A DNA stretch of 37,905 nucleotides from Saccharofermentans sp. (GTDB lineage Bacteria > Bacillota > Clostridia > Saccharofermentanales > Saccharofermentanaceae), in the NCBI GenBank assembly GCA_024683485.1, contig JAIKYD010000029.1:1-37905 (forward strand), in the 5' to 3' direction. Position numbers and translations under genes: made by a program. Below are positions 7,826 through 16,025 of this stretch, one piece after another (the stretch's first letter is position 1; every line of letters begins with the position of its first letter). Under the pieces are notes generated by a model that did no database searches, was not told where the DNA came from, and saw only the letters and a list, made by a program, of their open reading frames with translations.

Positions 7826-8593
7826 GTGATCATCACCAGCCGTGACAATCCGAATGTTAAGCGAATTGCAAAGCTTACCAAAAGAGAAAATGCCAGAAAT
7901 GAAGGCGTGATCTTTCTTGAAGGCACGAGGCTTTGTGAGGAAGCATTATCGAGCGGACAGGCGGCACTTGAAGTTATAGTCTCCGAAGACAGGATTGAAT
8001 GGGCAAAAAAATATACACCTGATGTTGAGCCGCTGGTCTTAAGTCAGAGTGTTTTCACGAAGATATCCCGCACCGTTAATCCGCAGGGAGTTGCGCTTCT
8101 GATAAAAGAACCGGAATTATCTTCAAGTATTCCTTCAAAACCTGACGGAAAAGATATCTATGTAGTGCTTGAGAATACCCAGGATCCAGGCAATCTCGGA
8201 ACGATAATACGAATGGCTGATGCATTTGGACTGACCGCTGTCATTATCGGACCGACCACCTGTGACCCTTATAACGATAAAGTCATCAGGGCGACTATGG
8301 GTTCTGTGTGGCATATTCCGGTCGTAAGAAAAACAATGGAAGAGTGCTTCGATCATTTCGATAAAGCGGGAATACAGACACTTGCAATGCACCTTAAGGG
8401 GAGTGCTTTAAATGTTGAAGAATTAAGTCTTCCTTGTGCTTATTTTATCGGTAATGAAGGCGACGGGTTAACCGGTTCGACAACTTCCCAATGCAGTAAG
8501 CTCATTAAGATCCCGATGCATGGAAAAGCTGAATCCCTTAATGCAGCGGTTGCGGCATCAGTTATCGGTTACGAACTCTCCAAACTTTTGTAA
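7826..8593 (+). CDS. SpoU/TrmH-family RNA 2'-O-ribose methyltransferase
   Basis: A 255-residue SAM-dependent methyltransferase with an N-terminal L30e-like substrate-binding domain (ITSRDNPNVKRIAKL, FLEGTRLCEEAL) and a C-terminal SPOUT knot: motif 1 LENTQDPGNLGTIIRMADAFG-like, motif 2 IRATMGSVWHIPVV, motif 3 FIGNEGDGLT plus IPMHGKAESLNAAVAASV. The GTG start at 7826 is chosen because AAAGGAG lies 8 nt upstream; the upstream open frame has no RBS and runs into the rplT terminator. A methyltransferase of this kind after rplT is common in Firmicutes. The exact RNA target (23S or tRNA) cannot be told from sequence. Confidence 0.9.
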   Translation: MIITSRDNPNVKRIAKLTKRENARNEGVIFLEGTRLCEEALSSGQAALEVIVSEDRIEWAKKYTPDVEPLVLSQSVFTKISRTVNPQGVALLIKEPELSSSIPSKPDGKDIYVVLENTQDPGNLGTIIRMADAFGLTAVIIGPTTCDPYNDKVIRATMGSVWHIPVVRKTMEECFDHFDKAGIQTLAMHLKGSALNVEELSLPCAYFIGNEGDGLTGSTTSQCSKLIKIPMHGKAESLNAAVAASVIGYELSKLL

Positions 8594-8625
8594 GAAAAGG
8601 TTTTATCAACGAACTAAACAATGAA

Positions 8626-8641
8626 ATGCATATTTATGCAT
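8626..8641. promoter_or_regulatory. Perfect palindrome in the gltA upstream region
   Basis: ATGCATA-TT-TATGCAT: 7-bp arms with a 2-nt spacer. It lies about 45 nt upstream of a TATAAT (8687-8692) preceding citrate synthase and could be an operator. No -35 of quality pairs with that -10, so regulation is guesswork. Confidence 0.35.
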
Positions 8642-8726
8642 AATTATTCGTATAACAGTAATCGATACCTTTTTCGGGTTAAATAATATAATATAGCGTA
8701 GTCTAAGCGAATGAACAGGAAGACAG

Positions 8727-10100
8727 ATGAATATGGAATCTGAACAGAACAAAGAGCTGATAAACAGACTCGCCGAAGTGGCAAAAGTCAAGTCGCATAT
8801 TAATGCAGACCTTTATACCAAATACAATGTTAAGCGCGGACTCCGTAATAATGACGGAACCGGTGTTCTTGTTGGTCTTACCGAAGTCGGTGAGGTCATG
8901 AGTTATATCGTTGATGATGCCGACAGGATTCCTGTTGAGGGTAAGCTCTTCTATCAGGGTTATGAGGTAAAGGATCTCGTAAACGGTTTCTTCTCTCAAG
9001 GCAGGTACGGATATGAGGAGACCGCATTTCTGCTTCTTACAGGCGAACTTCCGACTGAGTCTGAACTTAAGAAGTTTACCAGTCTTCTGTCGAGCGTAAG
9101 ACCTCTTCCTGACGGATTTACAGAGGACATGATCATGAAGGCTCCTTCGCCTGATATCATGAATAAGCTTGCAAGATCAGTCCTTGCTCTCTATTCCTAT
9201 GACGATAATCCTGATTCGACTGAGATCTCCAATGTGGTAAGACAGTGTACGGAACTTATTGCGAGATTCCCTGTGCTGATCTCCTACGGATATATGGCCA
9301 GAAGGCACTATATTGAACACAGAGATCTTTATATTCATGCTCCTGTTGCTGAATACAACACAGCCCAGAATATCCTTCACATGATAAGGCCTGACGGTCA
9401 GTTCACGGAACTTGAGGCTAGGATACTGGATCTCATGCTGGTTCTTCATGCAGAGCATGGCGGCGGTAACAATTCAACATTCGTAACACATGCTGTATCA
9501 TCCACCGGTTCTGATACTTATGCTGTAATAGCTTCGGCTGTCGGTTCACTTAAGGGACCCCAGCACGGCGGTGCTTCCAACAAGGCTTTCGGCATGATGA
9601 AAGATCTCAGGGAACATGTAAGCGACTGGACAGATGAGGAACAGATCAAGGCATATCTCAGAGATATCCTTCATAAGAATGCTTTTGACAGATCCGGACT
9701 TATCTACGGGATCGGTCATGCCGTATATACTTTGTCAGATCCGAGAACTGTTGTGATAAGGAAATACGCCGAGATCCTTGCTAAAGAGAAGGGTAATATG
9801 GATCTTTACAATCTCTATCTCCTTGTCGAGAAGCTTGCTCCCGATGTATTCCATGAGGTCAAGAACTCTGACAAACTTGTGTGTGCCAATGTCGACTTTT
9901 TCGCAGGACTCGTATATTCGATGCTCGGTATTCCGACAGAACTCTATACGCCTTTGTTCGCCTGCGGAAGGATCGCAGGATGGAGTGCCCACAGGATTGA
10001 GGAGCTCGTATCCGGCGGACGTATTATGAGACCGGCTTTCAAGTGCGTTAACAAGAGAAGACCTTATATTCCTTCGGATAAAAGATCGGATATTATTTGA
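8727..10100 (+). CDS. gltA: Citrate synthase
   Basis: A 457-residue type-I citrate synthase condensing oxaloacetate and acetyl-CoA. Active-site regions are intact: LHAEHGGGNNSTF (catalytic His, about residues 240-250), GPQHGGASNKAF, GIGHAVYTLSDPR (second His, about 330) and NVDFFAGLVY (catalytic Asp, about 388). AGGA lies a few nt before the ATG. A TATAAT at 8687-8692 may be its promoter. It stands alone with no other TCA genes beside it; in fermentative Clostridia it mainly feeds 2-oxoglutarate/glutamate synthesis (family knowledge). It is slightly longer than E. coli GltA at the N-terminus. Confidence 0.94.
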   Translation: MNMESEQNKELINRLAEVAKVKSHINADLYTKYNVKRGLRNNDGTGVLVGLTEVGEVMSYIVDDADRIPVEGKLFYQGYEVKDLVNGFFSQGRYGYEETAFLLLTGELPTESELKKFTSLLSSVRPLPDGFTEDMIMKAPSPDIMNKLARSVLALYSYDDNPDSTEISNVVRQCTELIARFPVLISYGYMARRHYIEHRDLYIHAPVAEYNTAQNILHMIRPDGQFTELEARILDLMLVLHAEHGGGNNSTFVTHAVSSTGSDTYAVIASAVGSLKGPQHGGASNKAFGMMKDLREHVSDWTDEEQIKAYLRDILHKNAFDRSGLIYGIGHAVYTLSDPRTVVIRKYAEILAKEKGNMDLYNLYLLVEKLAPDVFHEVKNSDKLVCANVDFFAGLVYSMLGIPTELYTPLFACGRIAGWSAHRIEELVSGGRIMRPAFKCVNKRRPYIPSDKRSDII

Positions 10101-10177
10101 TATCAGCATTGTTCGAAAATAACTCTGCCTGCACATTATTCTTTTGCTGATGCCGGCATTCTCTTTTGCTGTTCTAC

Positions 10178-10206
10178 TTGCGCAGGTGATTAACCTGTGG
10201 TAATAT
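10178..10206 (+). promoter_or_regulatory. Promoter of tRNA-Glu
   Basis: TTGCGC (10178-10183), 17-nt spacer, TAATAT (10201-10206), 19 nt before the tRNA. The spacer contains a CAGGT/ACCTG inverted repeat. The -35 is only a moderate match. Confidence 0.6.
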
Positions 10207-10224
10207 ACTCGGGCAAACAGACAA

Positions 10225-10299
10225 GGCCCCATGGTCAAGTGGTCAAGACGGCGCCCTCTCACGGCGCAATCAGCGGTTCGAATCCGCTTGGGGTCACCA
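10225..10299 (+). tRNA. tRNA-Glu (anticodon CTC)
   Basis: 75 nt including encoded CCA. Acceptor GGCCCCA/TGGGGTC, anticodon arm GCGCC-CTCTCAC-GGCGC with anticodon CTC, and T-arm AGCGG-TTCGAAT-CCGCT, all pairing well. Confidence 0.95.
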
Positions 10300-10313
10300 G
10301 TATTTGAGGGAAG

Positions 10314-10344
10314 GACGAACATCATATCTGATGTCCGTCTTTTT
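10314..10344 (+). terminator. Terminator after tRNA-Glu
   Basis: GACG-A-ACATCA / TGATGT-C-CGTC hairpin with a 4-nt loop, then T5. Confidence 0.88.
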
Positions 10345-10419
10345 GTTCAGTAAGAAGTGACAGTGCGGTCCAGGTAAATGTCAGGATAGTTTCTGTGCTT
10401 CCTAAAACGGAAATAAATT

Positions 10420-13400
10420 ATGGATGAGAATAGATACATTAAGATAAGAGGCGCCAGAGAGCATAACCTCAAGAATATAAATATAGATATACCGCGCAGG
10501 AAGATGGTCGTACTTACCGGTCTTTCAGGTTCGGGAAAATCTTCGCTTGCCTTTGATACGATCTATGCGGAGGGACAGAGGCGTTATGTCGAGTCATTGT
10601 CTTCTTATGCAAGGATGTTTCTCGGCCAGCTTGATAAGCCTGATCTTGACAGCATAGAAGGATTATCTCCTGCTATCTCTATTGACCAGAAATCCACGGT
10701 AAGCAACCCGAGATCGACTGTCGGCACAGTTACTGAGATCTACGATTATTTCAGACTTCTGTATGCGAGAGTAGGTGAACCTTTCTGTCCGGAATGCGGA
10801 AAGCCGATTAAGTCACAGGGTATAGACCAGATAATTGACAAGCTCAAGCTTTATTCTGAAGGTACCAGAGCCATTGTGTATGCACCTGTTGTAAGGGGCA
10901 AGAAAGGCGAGTTCGGGAAACTTTTCGAGGGATTCAGGAAATCAGGATATGCGAGAGTAAGAGTTGATGGCATTACTTATGAACTTGATGAGGATATCAG
11001 CCTCAATAAGAACAACAAACATGAGATCGAAGTCATTGTCGACAGACTTGTTATCAAGGAAGGAAACACGACCAGGCTTTATGATTCATGTGAGCAGGCT
11101 CTCAAACTCTCGGACGGATTGCTGCTTGTTGAACTTCAGACAGCGACTGCTGACGGAAATGGTGATAAGACATACGAGACAAATGAGGAGTTTTTCTCTC
11201 AGAATCTTGCGTGCCCTGACTGCGGTATTTCTTTTGGTGAGATCAATACCAGAAGTTTTTCTTTTAACAGCCCTGAGGGAGCATGCCCGAACTGTTCCGG
11301 TATAGGTACACTTACAGCGGTGGATCCCGAACTCTGTATAACCAATCCGAAGCTTTCTATCAATGAGGGTGCTGTAAGGACTGCAGGATGGAATTTTGAT
11401 GATCCGAAGAGCTGGGGAAGGTGCTTTATTGAGGCACTTGCAAAGAAATATAAGTTCTCTCTCGATACACCTTATTACAAGCTCCCTGACGATATCAAGA
11501 ATATCATTCTTTACGGCAATAACGGTGAGATGCTGAAGGTTGATACAAGGAATTCAATATATCCCAGAAGCGGTGATTACTATTCTGACTGGGAAGGCAT
11601 CGTTCCAAGTGTTATGAGACGCTGGAGGGAGTCAGGAAGCGAAGAGGCAAAGGCTTCATATGAGAGATACATGAGTATCGATATCTGTCCCGTGTGCAAC
11701 GGTGCAAGACTGAACAGGAACAGCCTGTCAGTTAAGGTCGGAGGCCTTAATATCAGTGAACTTACCGATATGTCAGTTAAGAATATGCGTAAGTTCTTTA
11801 CAAACCTGGAACTTAAGGGAAAGAATTCCGAGATTGCTGCTCCGATCCTTCGCGAGGTCAGGTCCAGACTTGAGTTTTTATTTGATGTGGGACTTGACTA
11901 TATGACGCTGTCGCGTTCTTCGGCTACGCTCTCGGGCGGTGAGGCCCAGAGGATCAGGCTTGCAACGCAGATTGGTGCTGGACTGCAGGGAGTTCTGTAT
12001 GTCCTTGATGAGCCTTCTATTGGTCTGCACCAAAGGGATAACGATAAGCTCATCAAGACTCTGTTCAAACTGAGAGATCTCGGTAATTCTATCCTGGTCG
12101 TTGAACATGATGAGGATACTATGCGTTCAGCAGATCACATAATAGACATCGGTCCCGGAGCAGGTTCGTTCGGAGGTGAGATCGTTGCCCAGGGAACCAT
12201 TGATGACATTATCAGTGAGAAGAAATCGGTTACCGGACAGTATCTGTCAGGGGAGAAGTTCATTCCCGTTCCTTTGAACCGCAGGAAAGCGGACAGTAAG
12301 AAGCTTCTGAAGATCACAGGTGCATATGTAAACAACCTCAAGCATATCGATGTATCGATACCTCTCGGGTTATTTACGGTCATTACAGGTGTTTCAGGTT
12401 CAGGCAAATCATCGCTGATCAATTCGACACTTGTACCTTATCTTTCACACGAACTCAACGGCTCCAGGAAGACGAGAGTCAAGTGCGAGAGGATTACAGG
12501 TTATTCGAACCTTGATAAGATCATATGCATCGACCAGAGCCCCATAGGAAGGACGCCGAGGAGTAATCCGGCTACATATATAGGACTTTTCGATCTTATA
12601 AGGAAACTCTATGCTGAGACACCTGATGCCAGACAGAGAGGATATAAGGCCGGCAGATTCTCGTTCAATACAAAGGGCGGAAGATGTGAAGCCTGCGCCG
12701 GAGACGGTGTAAACAAGATCGAGATGCACTTTCTACCGGATATCTATGTCACATGCGATGTCTGCAAAGGTAAGAGATACAACAGAGAGACACTTGAAGT
12801 CAGATATAACGGCAGGAATATTTCAGATGTTCTTGAAATGTCTGTTGATGAGGCCTGTGAATTCTTCAAAAATAATCCGGCCATCTATAAGAAGGTAAGG
12901 ACACTTCAGGATGTCGGACTGGGCTATATCAAGCTCGGTCAGCCGTCCACAACATTGTCAGGCGGAGAGGCACAGAGGATAAAACTTGCCTCGGAATTGT
13001 CGAGAAGATCTACAGGAAAAACGATATATGTATTAGATGAACCGACCACAGGACTGCACGTTGCGGACGTCCATAAATTGGTTGACATTTTAGAACGGCT
13101 AACCGAAAATAAGAACACTGTGGTCGTAATCGAGCACAATCTTGATGTCATAAAGACAGCAGATCATATAATCGACTTAGGTCCCGAGAGCGGTGACGGA
13201 GGCGGCGAAGTAGTTGCTTCAGGCACACCGGAAGAGATTGCGGAATGCAAAAAATCTTACACGGGACAGTTCTTAAAACCCATTCTCGAACGGGCAAAAA
13301 AGAACGGTCAGTACAAGGATATATCTGCGTTTATCGACACTGCAAGGCTCGAGGAAGAACAATACGACATTCTTACCGGTCCCAGGGTAAGACGCAGGAT

Positions 13401-13434
13401 AAGGGAAGATAACGATAATAACGGAGAAGAGTAA
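10420..13434 (+). CDS. uvrA: Excinuclease ABC subunit A
   Basis: A 1004-residue damage-recognition ATPase of nucleotide excision repair. It starts with the family signature [20 protein letters not shown]; the first Walker A is GLSGSGKSS near residue 34 and the second GVSGSGKSS near 657; two ABC signatures ([30 protein letters not shown]); the zinc module CPDCG...CPNCSGIG (about 265-291) and a second one at CEACAGDG...CDVCKGKRY (about 754-780). It is somewhat longer than E. coli UvrA (940), with a charged C-terminal tail. The Shine-Dalgarno is weak (CGGAAA). uvrB and uvrC are not nearby. The TAA overlaps the next gene's ATG by 1 nt. No LexA box was recognised upstream. Confidence 0.97.
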   Translation: MDENRYIKIRGAREHNLKNINIDIPRRKMVVLTGLSGSGKSSLAFDTIYAEGQRRYVESLSSYARMFLGQLDKPDLDSIEGLSPAISIDQKSTVSNPRSTVGTVTEIYDYFRLLYARVGEPFCPECGKPIKSQGIDQIIDKLKLYSEGTRAIVYAPVVRGKKGEFGKLFEGFRKSGYARVRVDGITYELDEDISLNKNNKHEIEVIVDRLVIKEGNTTRLYDSCEQALKLSDGLLLVELQTATADGNGDKTYETNEEFFSQNLACPDCGISFGEINTRSFSFNSPEGACPNCSGIGTLTAVDPELCITNPKLSINEGAVRTAGWNFDDPKSWGRCFIEALAKKYKFSLDTPYYKLPDDIKNIILYGNNGEMLKVDTRNSIYPRSGDYYSDWEGIVPSVMRRWRESGSEEAKASYERYMSIDICPVCNGARLNRNSLSVKVGGLNISELTDMSVKNMRKFFTNLELKGKNSEIAAPILREVRSRLEFLFDVGLDYMTLSRSSATLSGGEAQRIRLATQIGAGLQGVLYVLDEPSIGLHQRDNDKLIKTLFKLRDLGNSILVVEHDEDTMRSADHIIDIGPGAGSFGGEIVAQGTIDDIISEKKSVTGQYLSGEKFIPVPLNRRKADSKKLLKITGAYVNNLKHIDVSIPLGLFTVITGVSGSGKSSLINSTLVPYLSHELNGSRKTRVKCERITGYSNLDKIICIDQSPIGRTPRSNPATYIGLFDLIRKLYAETPDARQRGYKAGRFSFNTKGGRCEACAGDGVNKIEMHFLPDIYVTCDVCKGKRYNRETLEVRYNGRNISDVLEMSVDEACEFFKNNPAIYKKVRTLQDVGLGYIKLGQPSTTLSGGEAQRIKLASELSRRSTGKTIYVLDEPTTGLHVADVHKLVDILERLTENKNTVVVIEHNLDVIKTADHIIDLGPESGDGGGEVVASGTPEEIAECKKSYTGQFLKPILERAKKNGQYKDISAFIDTARLEEEQYDILTGPRVRRRIREDNDNNGEE

Positions 13435-15878
13435 TGGCACTTTGTAGTATTTGTAAGAAAAGGCATGCGATCGTATTCACAAGCCGCTATGAGAATGGCA
13501 ACAGGATAGACGAAGGCTTCTGTCTTAAGTGTGCCTATGAATCAGGCATATCCGGAGTTACGGATATGTTTAAGGCATCAGGAATCACAGCTGATAACAT
13601 TGATGAGATGAGCGACAGGCTGGAAGATCTCGTGTCTCAGAACGGTTTCTCGGCTGATCCCACGGACTTTTTGAAGTCACTGGCTTCGGGTGATGAATTC
13701 GGGGATATGCCTTTCGATGACGATGATGAACCTTATGAATTCGATGAGGATTCCACTCCGGTAAGTATTGCCGATTCAGATGAATCCAAAGACGGCAAAC
13801 CGGGTGAAGGCGGGGAGAAAGGTCCGGAAGGTTTCTTTGATTCGCTTTTCGGAAAAAGACCGGGAAACCAGGACGAAGGCGATGCAAAGGATTCCAAGGA
13901 CAGCAAGGATCCTAGAAAGGGCAGAGGCAGGTCCAGACTTAAATATCTTAATGAATTCGGTACCAACCTTACAGAGCGTGCCGCTGAAGGCAAGATCGAC
14001 AGGATAATCGGCCGTGACAAAGAGATCGAACGCTGCATCCAGATCCTTAACAGGCGTTCGAAGAACAATCCTGTTCTTATCGGTGCTCCCGGTGTCGGTA
14101 AGACAGCTATAGCCCAGGGTCTTGCAGTTAAGATAGTTGAGGGTACAGTACCTGAGAAACTCCTCAATATGCAGATCTGGCAGCTGGATCTTCCTGCTAT
14201 GGTTGCAGGAACCCAGTTCAGAGGTCAGTTTGAGAGCCGTATCAAGGGCGTAATTAATGAAGCAATTAAGGCTGAGAATATTATCCTTGTAATAGATGAG
14301 CTTCATACGATCATCGGTGCGGGTGATGCTGAAGGTTCCACAAATGCGGCTAATATCCTGAAACCCGCATTGGCGAGAGGCGAACTCCGTATCCTCGGTT
14401 CAACAACCACAGCAGAATATAAGCGCATCGAGAAGGATTCCGCTCTTGAGAGACGTTTCCAGAAGGTAATGCTTGACGAGCCTTCTGTTGAGATGTCGAT
14501 TGAAATCCTGAAAGGCATCAAGGATTACTATGAGAAGCATCATAATGTCACATATTCTGATGAGGTTATCGAGTTTGCCGTTAAGGCATCGAAAAGATAC
14601 ATCACAGACAGATATCTTCCCGACAAGGCAATAGACCTTATCGATGAAGCCGGTTCTGCCGCCAACCTCAAGAATGTCAAGCTTGTAAAGCTTGCCAACA
14701 CCAGAAAAGCTCTTGAGAAGGCTAAGCGTGAGCATCAGCAGCAGATAGATGCAATGGAGAATTCTTCTCCTGAAGAGCGTGAGGCAGACTACGAGAAGGT
14801 TGCAGAACTTAAGGCTAAGGCTGATAAGCTCCAGAATGAACTTGACCAGCTCGAAAGTGATATTGCACCGGATCCTATCCAGGTCGAGGATATCGCAAGA
14901 GTGGTTGAGATGTGGACAGGCATTCCGCTAAAGTCTATCTCTGAAACTGAGACCGAGAAACTTAAGAATCTGGAAGAAAGACTTCATAAGCGTGTCATCG
15001 GCCAGGAGGAGGCAGTTCACGCTGTTGCAAGTGCCGTAAGACGTACAAGGGCAGGCTTTACCAAGAAGCATAAGCCGACCTCGTTTATATTCGTAGGACC
15101 TACAGGTGTAGGTAAGACAGAACTTGTAAAAGCACTGGCAGAAGTCATGTTCGATACGGAAGAGGCTCTGATAAGGATTGATATGTCCGAATACATGGAA
15201 CCTCATTCTGTATCCAAACTGATAGGTTCTCCTCCGGGTTATGTCGGCTTTGATGATGCCGGCCAGCTTACTGAACAGGTAAGAAGAAAACCGTATTCGG
15301 TAATACTTTTCGATGAGATCGAGAAGGCTCATCCTGATGTGTTTAATCTGCTCCTGCAGATGCTTGATGACGGTGTGCTTACTGACAGTCACGGTCTGCA
15401 TGTCAACTTTGAGAACTGCATCATCATTATGACTTCAAATGCCGGAAGCTCTGCCAAGGCTGCAACTATCGGATTCTTTAACGAGACACATGAAGCTATG
15501 GAACAGCACGTTCAGAGCGCGCTCAAAGAGACGTTCCGTCCCGAGTTTCTGAACCGTGTCGATGAGACGATCATTTTCAAGTCACTGAAGCCTGAAGAGA
15601 TCCGCAAGATCGTAAATATCATGATCAAGGATGTCTTCCAGTCCCTCGAAGATAAGCATATCAAAGGCTCTATGACCAAGGCAGCAGGTGACAGGCTTGC
15701 TGAGGTCGGCTACGATGAGAAATACGGAGCAAGACCTTTGCGCAAGGCTATCAGAACGAATGTCGAAGATCCGCTCTCGGATATGTTCCTTACCGGTGCG
15801 CTGAAGGATGTCGTAAGCCTTAAGATCGATTACAGACGTGGAAAGTTTGTTTTCGATACAATTAAGAAAGCGGAATAA
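13434..15878 (+). CDS. clpE: ClpE-like AAA+ unfoldase with N-terminal zinc finger
   Basis: An 814-residue Clp ATPase. Residues 4-33 form a CSIC...CLKC zinc finger; there are no Clp_N repeats, the arrangement typical of ClpE. A long acidic, Asp/Ser/Lys/Gly-rich linker (about 85-165) is unusual. The first AAA domain has GAPGVGKTA (about 217) and the second GPTGVGKTE (about 556); a coiled-coil middle segment lies about 420-475. C-terminal arginine-finger regions ([22 protein letters not shown]) are present. It likely unfolds substrates for ClpP. It is translationally coupled to uvrA (1-nt overlap), an uncommon pairing. No CtsR operator was seen upstream. The family is certain; ClpE versus ClpC naming is based on architecture. 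Confidence 0.9.
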   Translation: MALCSICKKRHAIVFTSRYENGNRIDEGFCLKCAYESGISGVTDMFKASGITADNIDEMSDRLEDLVSQNGFSADPTDFLKSLASGDEFGDMPFDDDDEPYEFDEDSTPVSIADSDESKDGKPGEGGEKGPEGFFDSLFGKRPGNQDEGDAKDSKDSKDPRKGRGRSRLKYLNEFGTNLTERAAEGKIDRIIGRDKEIERCIQILNRRSKNNPVLIGAPGVGKTAIAQGLAVKIVEGTVPEKLLNMQIWQLDLPAMVAGTQFRGQFESRIKGVINEAIKAENIILVIDELHTIIGAGDAEGSTNAANILKPALARGELRILGSTTTAEYKRIEKDSALERRFQKVMLDEPSVEMSIEILKGIKDYYEKHHNVTYSDEVIEFAVKASKRYITDRYLPDKAIDLIDEAGSAANLKNVKLVKLANTRKALEKAKREHQQQIDAMENSSPEEREADYEKVAELKAKADKLQNELDQLESDIAPDPIQVEDIARVVEMWTGIPLKSISETETEKLKNLEERLHKRVIGQEEAVHAVASAVRRTRAGFTKKHKPTSFIFVGPTGVGKTELVKALAEVMFDTEEALIRIDMSEYMEPHSVSKLIGSPPGYVGFDDAGQLTEQVRRKPYSVILFDEIEKAHPDVFNLLLQMLDDGVLTDSHGLHVNFENCIIIMTSNAGSSAKAATIGFFNETHEAMEQHVQSALKETFRPEFLNRVDETIIFKSLKPEEIRKIVNIMIKDVFQSLEDKHIKGSMTKAAGDRLAEVGYDEKYGARPLRKAIRTNVEDPLSDMFLTGALKDVVSLKIDYRRGKFVFDTIKKAE

Positions 15879-15906
15879 ACTACATCTGAATAATTACTGA
15901 CATATA

Positions 15907-15949
15907 AAACTGTCCCATGATGATATGAAGTCATTGGGACAGTTTTTTT
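15907..15949 (+). terminator. Terminator after clpE
   Basis: Strong stem AAACTGTCCCATGA / TCATTGGGACAGTTT (one bulge) with a 10-nt loop, then T7. Confidence 0.9.
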
Positions 15950-15966
15950 ATGGGTGTTTCAAATAG

Positions 15967-16004
15967 ACTGGAGGCTGCCTCATCATTTTGAGACAGCCTC
16001 CAGT
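15967..16004 (-). terminator. Hairpin ending the 920-residue membrane protein gene
   Basis: ACTGGAGGCTGCCTC / GAGACAGCCTCCAGT, 15-bp stem with one C-A mismatch and an 8-nt loop. On the minus strand it lies 22 nt past the stop. The following T-tract (CTATTT) is weak. Confidence 0.65.
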
Positions 16005-16025
16005 TGAATCGGTTAATTGATTTAA

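Noticed and set aside
9735..10325. Minus-strand open frame across the 3' end of gltA and tRNA-Glu
   Set aside because: It runs through a clear tRNA gene and the end of citrate synthase; no protein features.
10346..10419. LexA/SOS box or CtsR operator upstream of uvrA-clpE
   Set aside because: No match to GAAC-N4-GTTC or to the CtsR tandem heptad.
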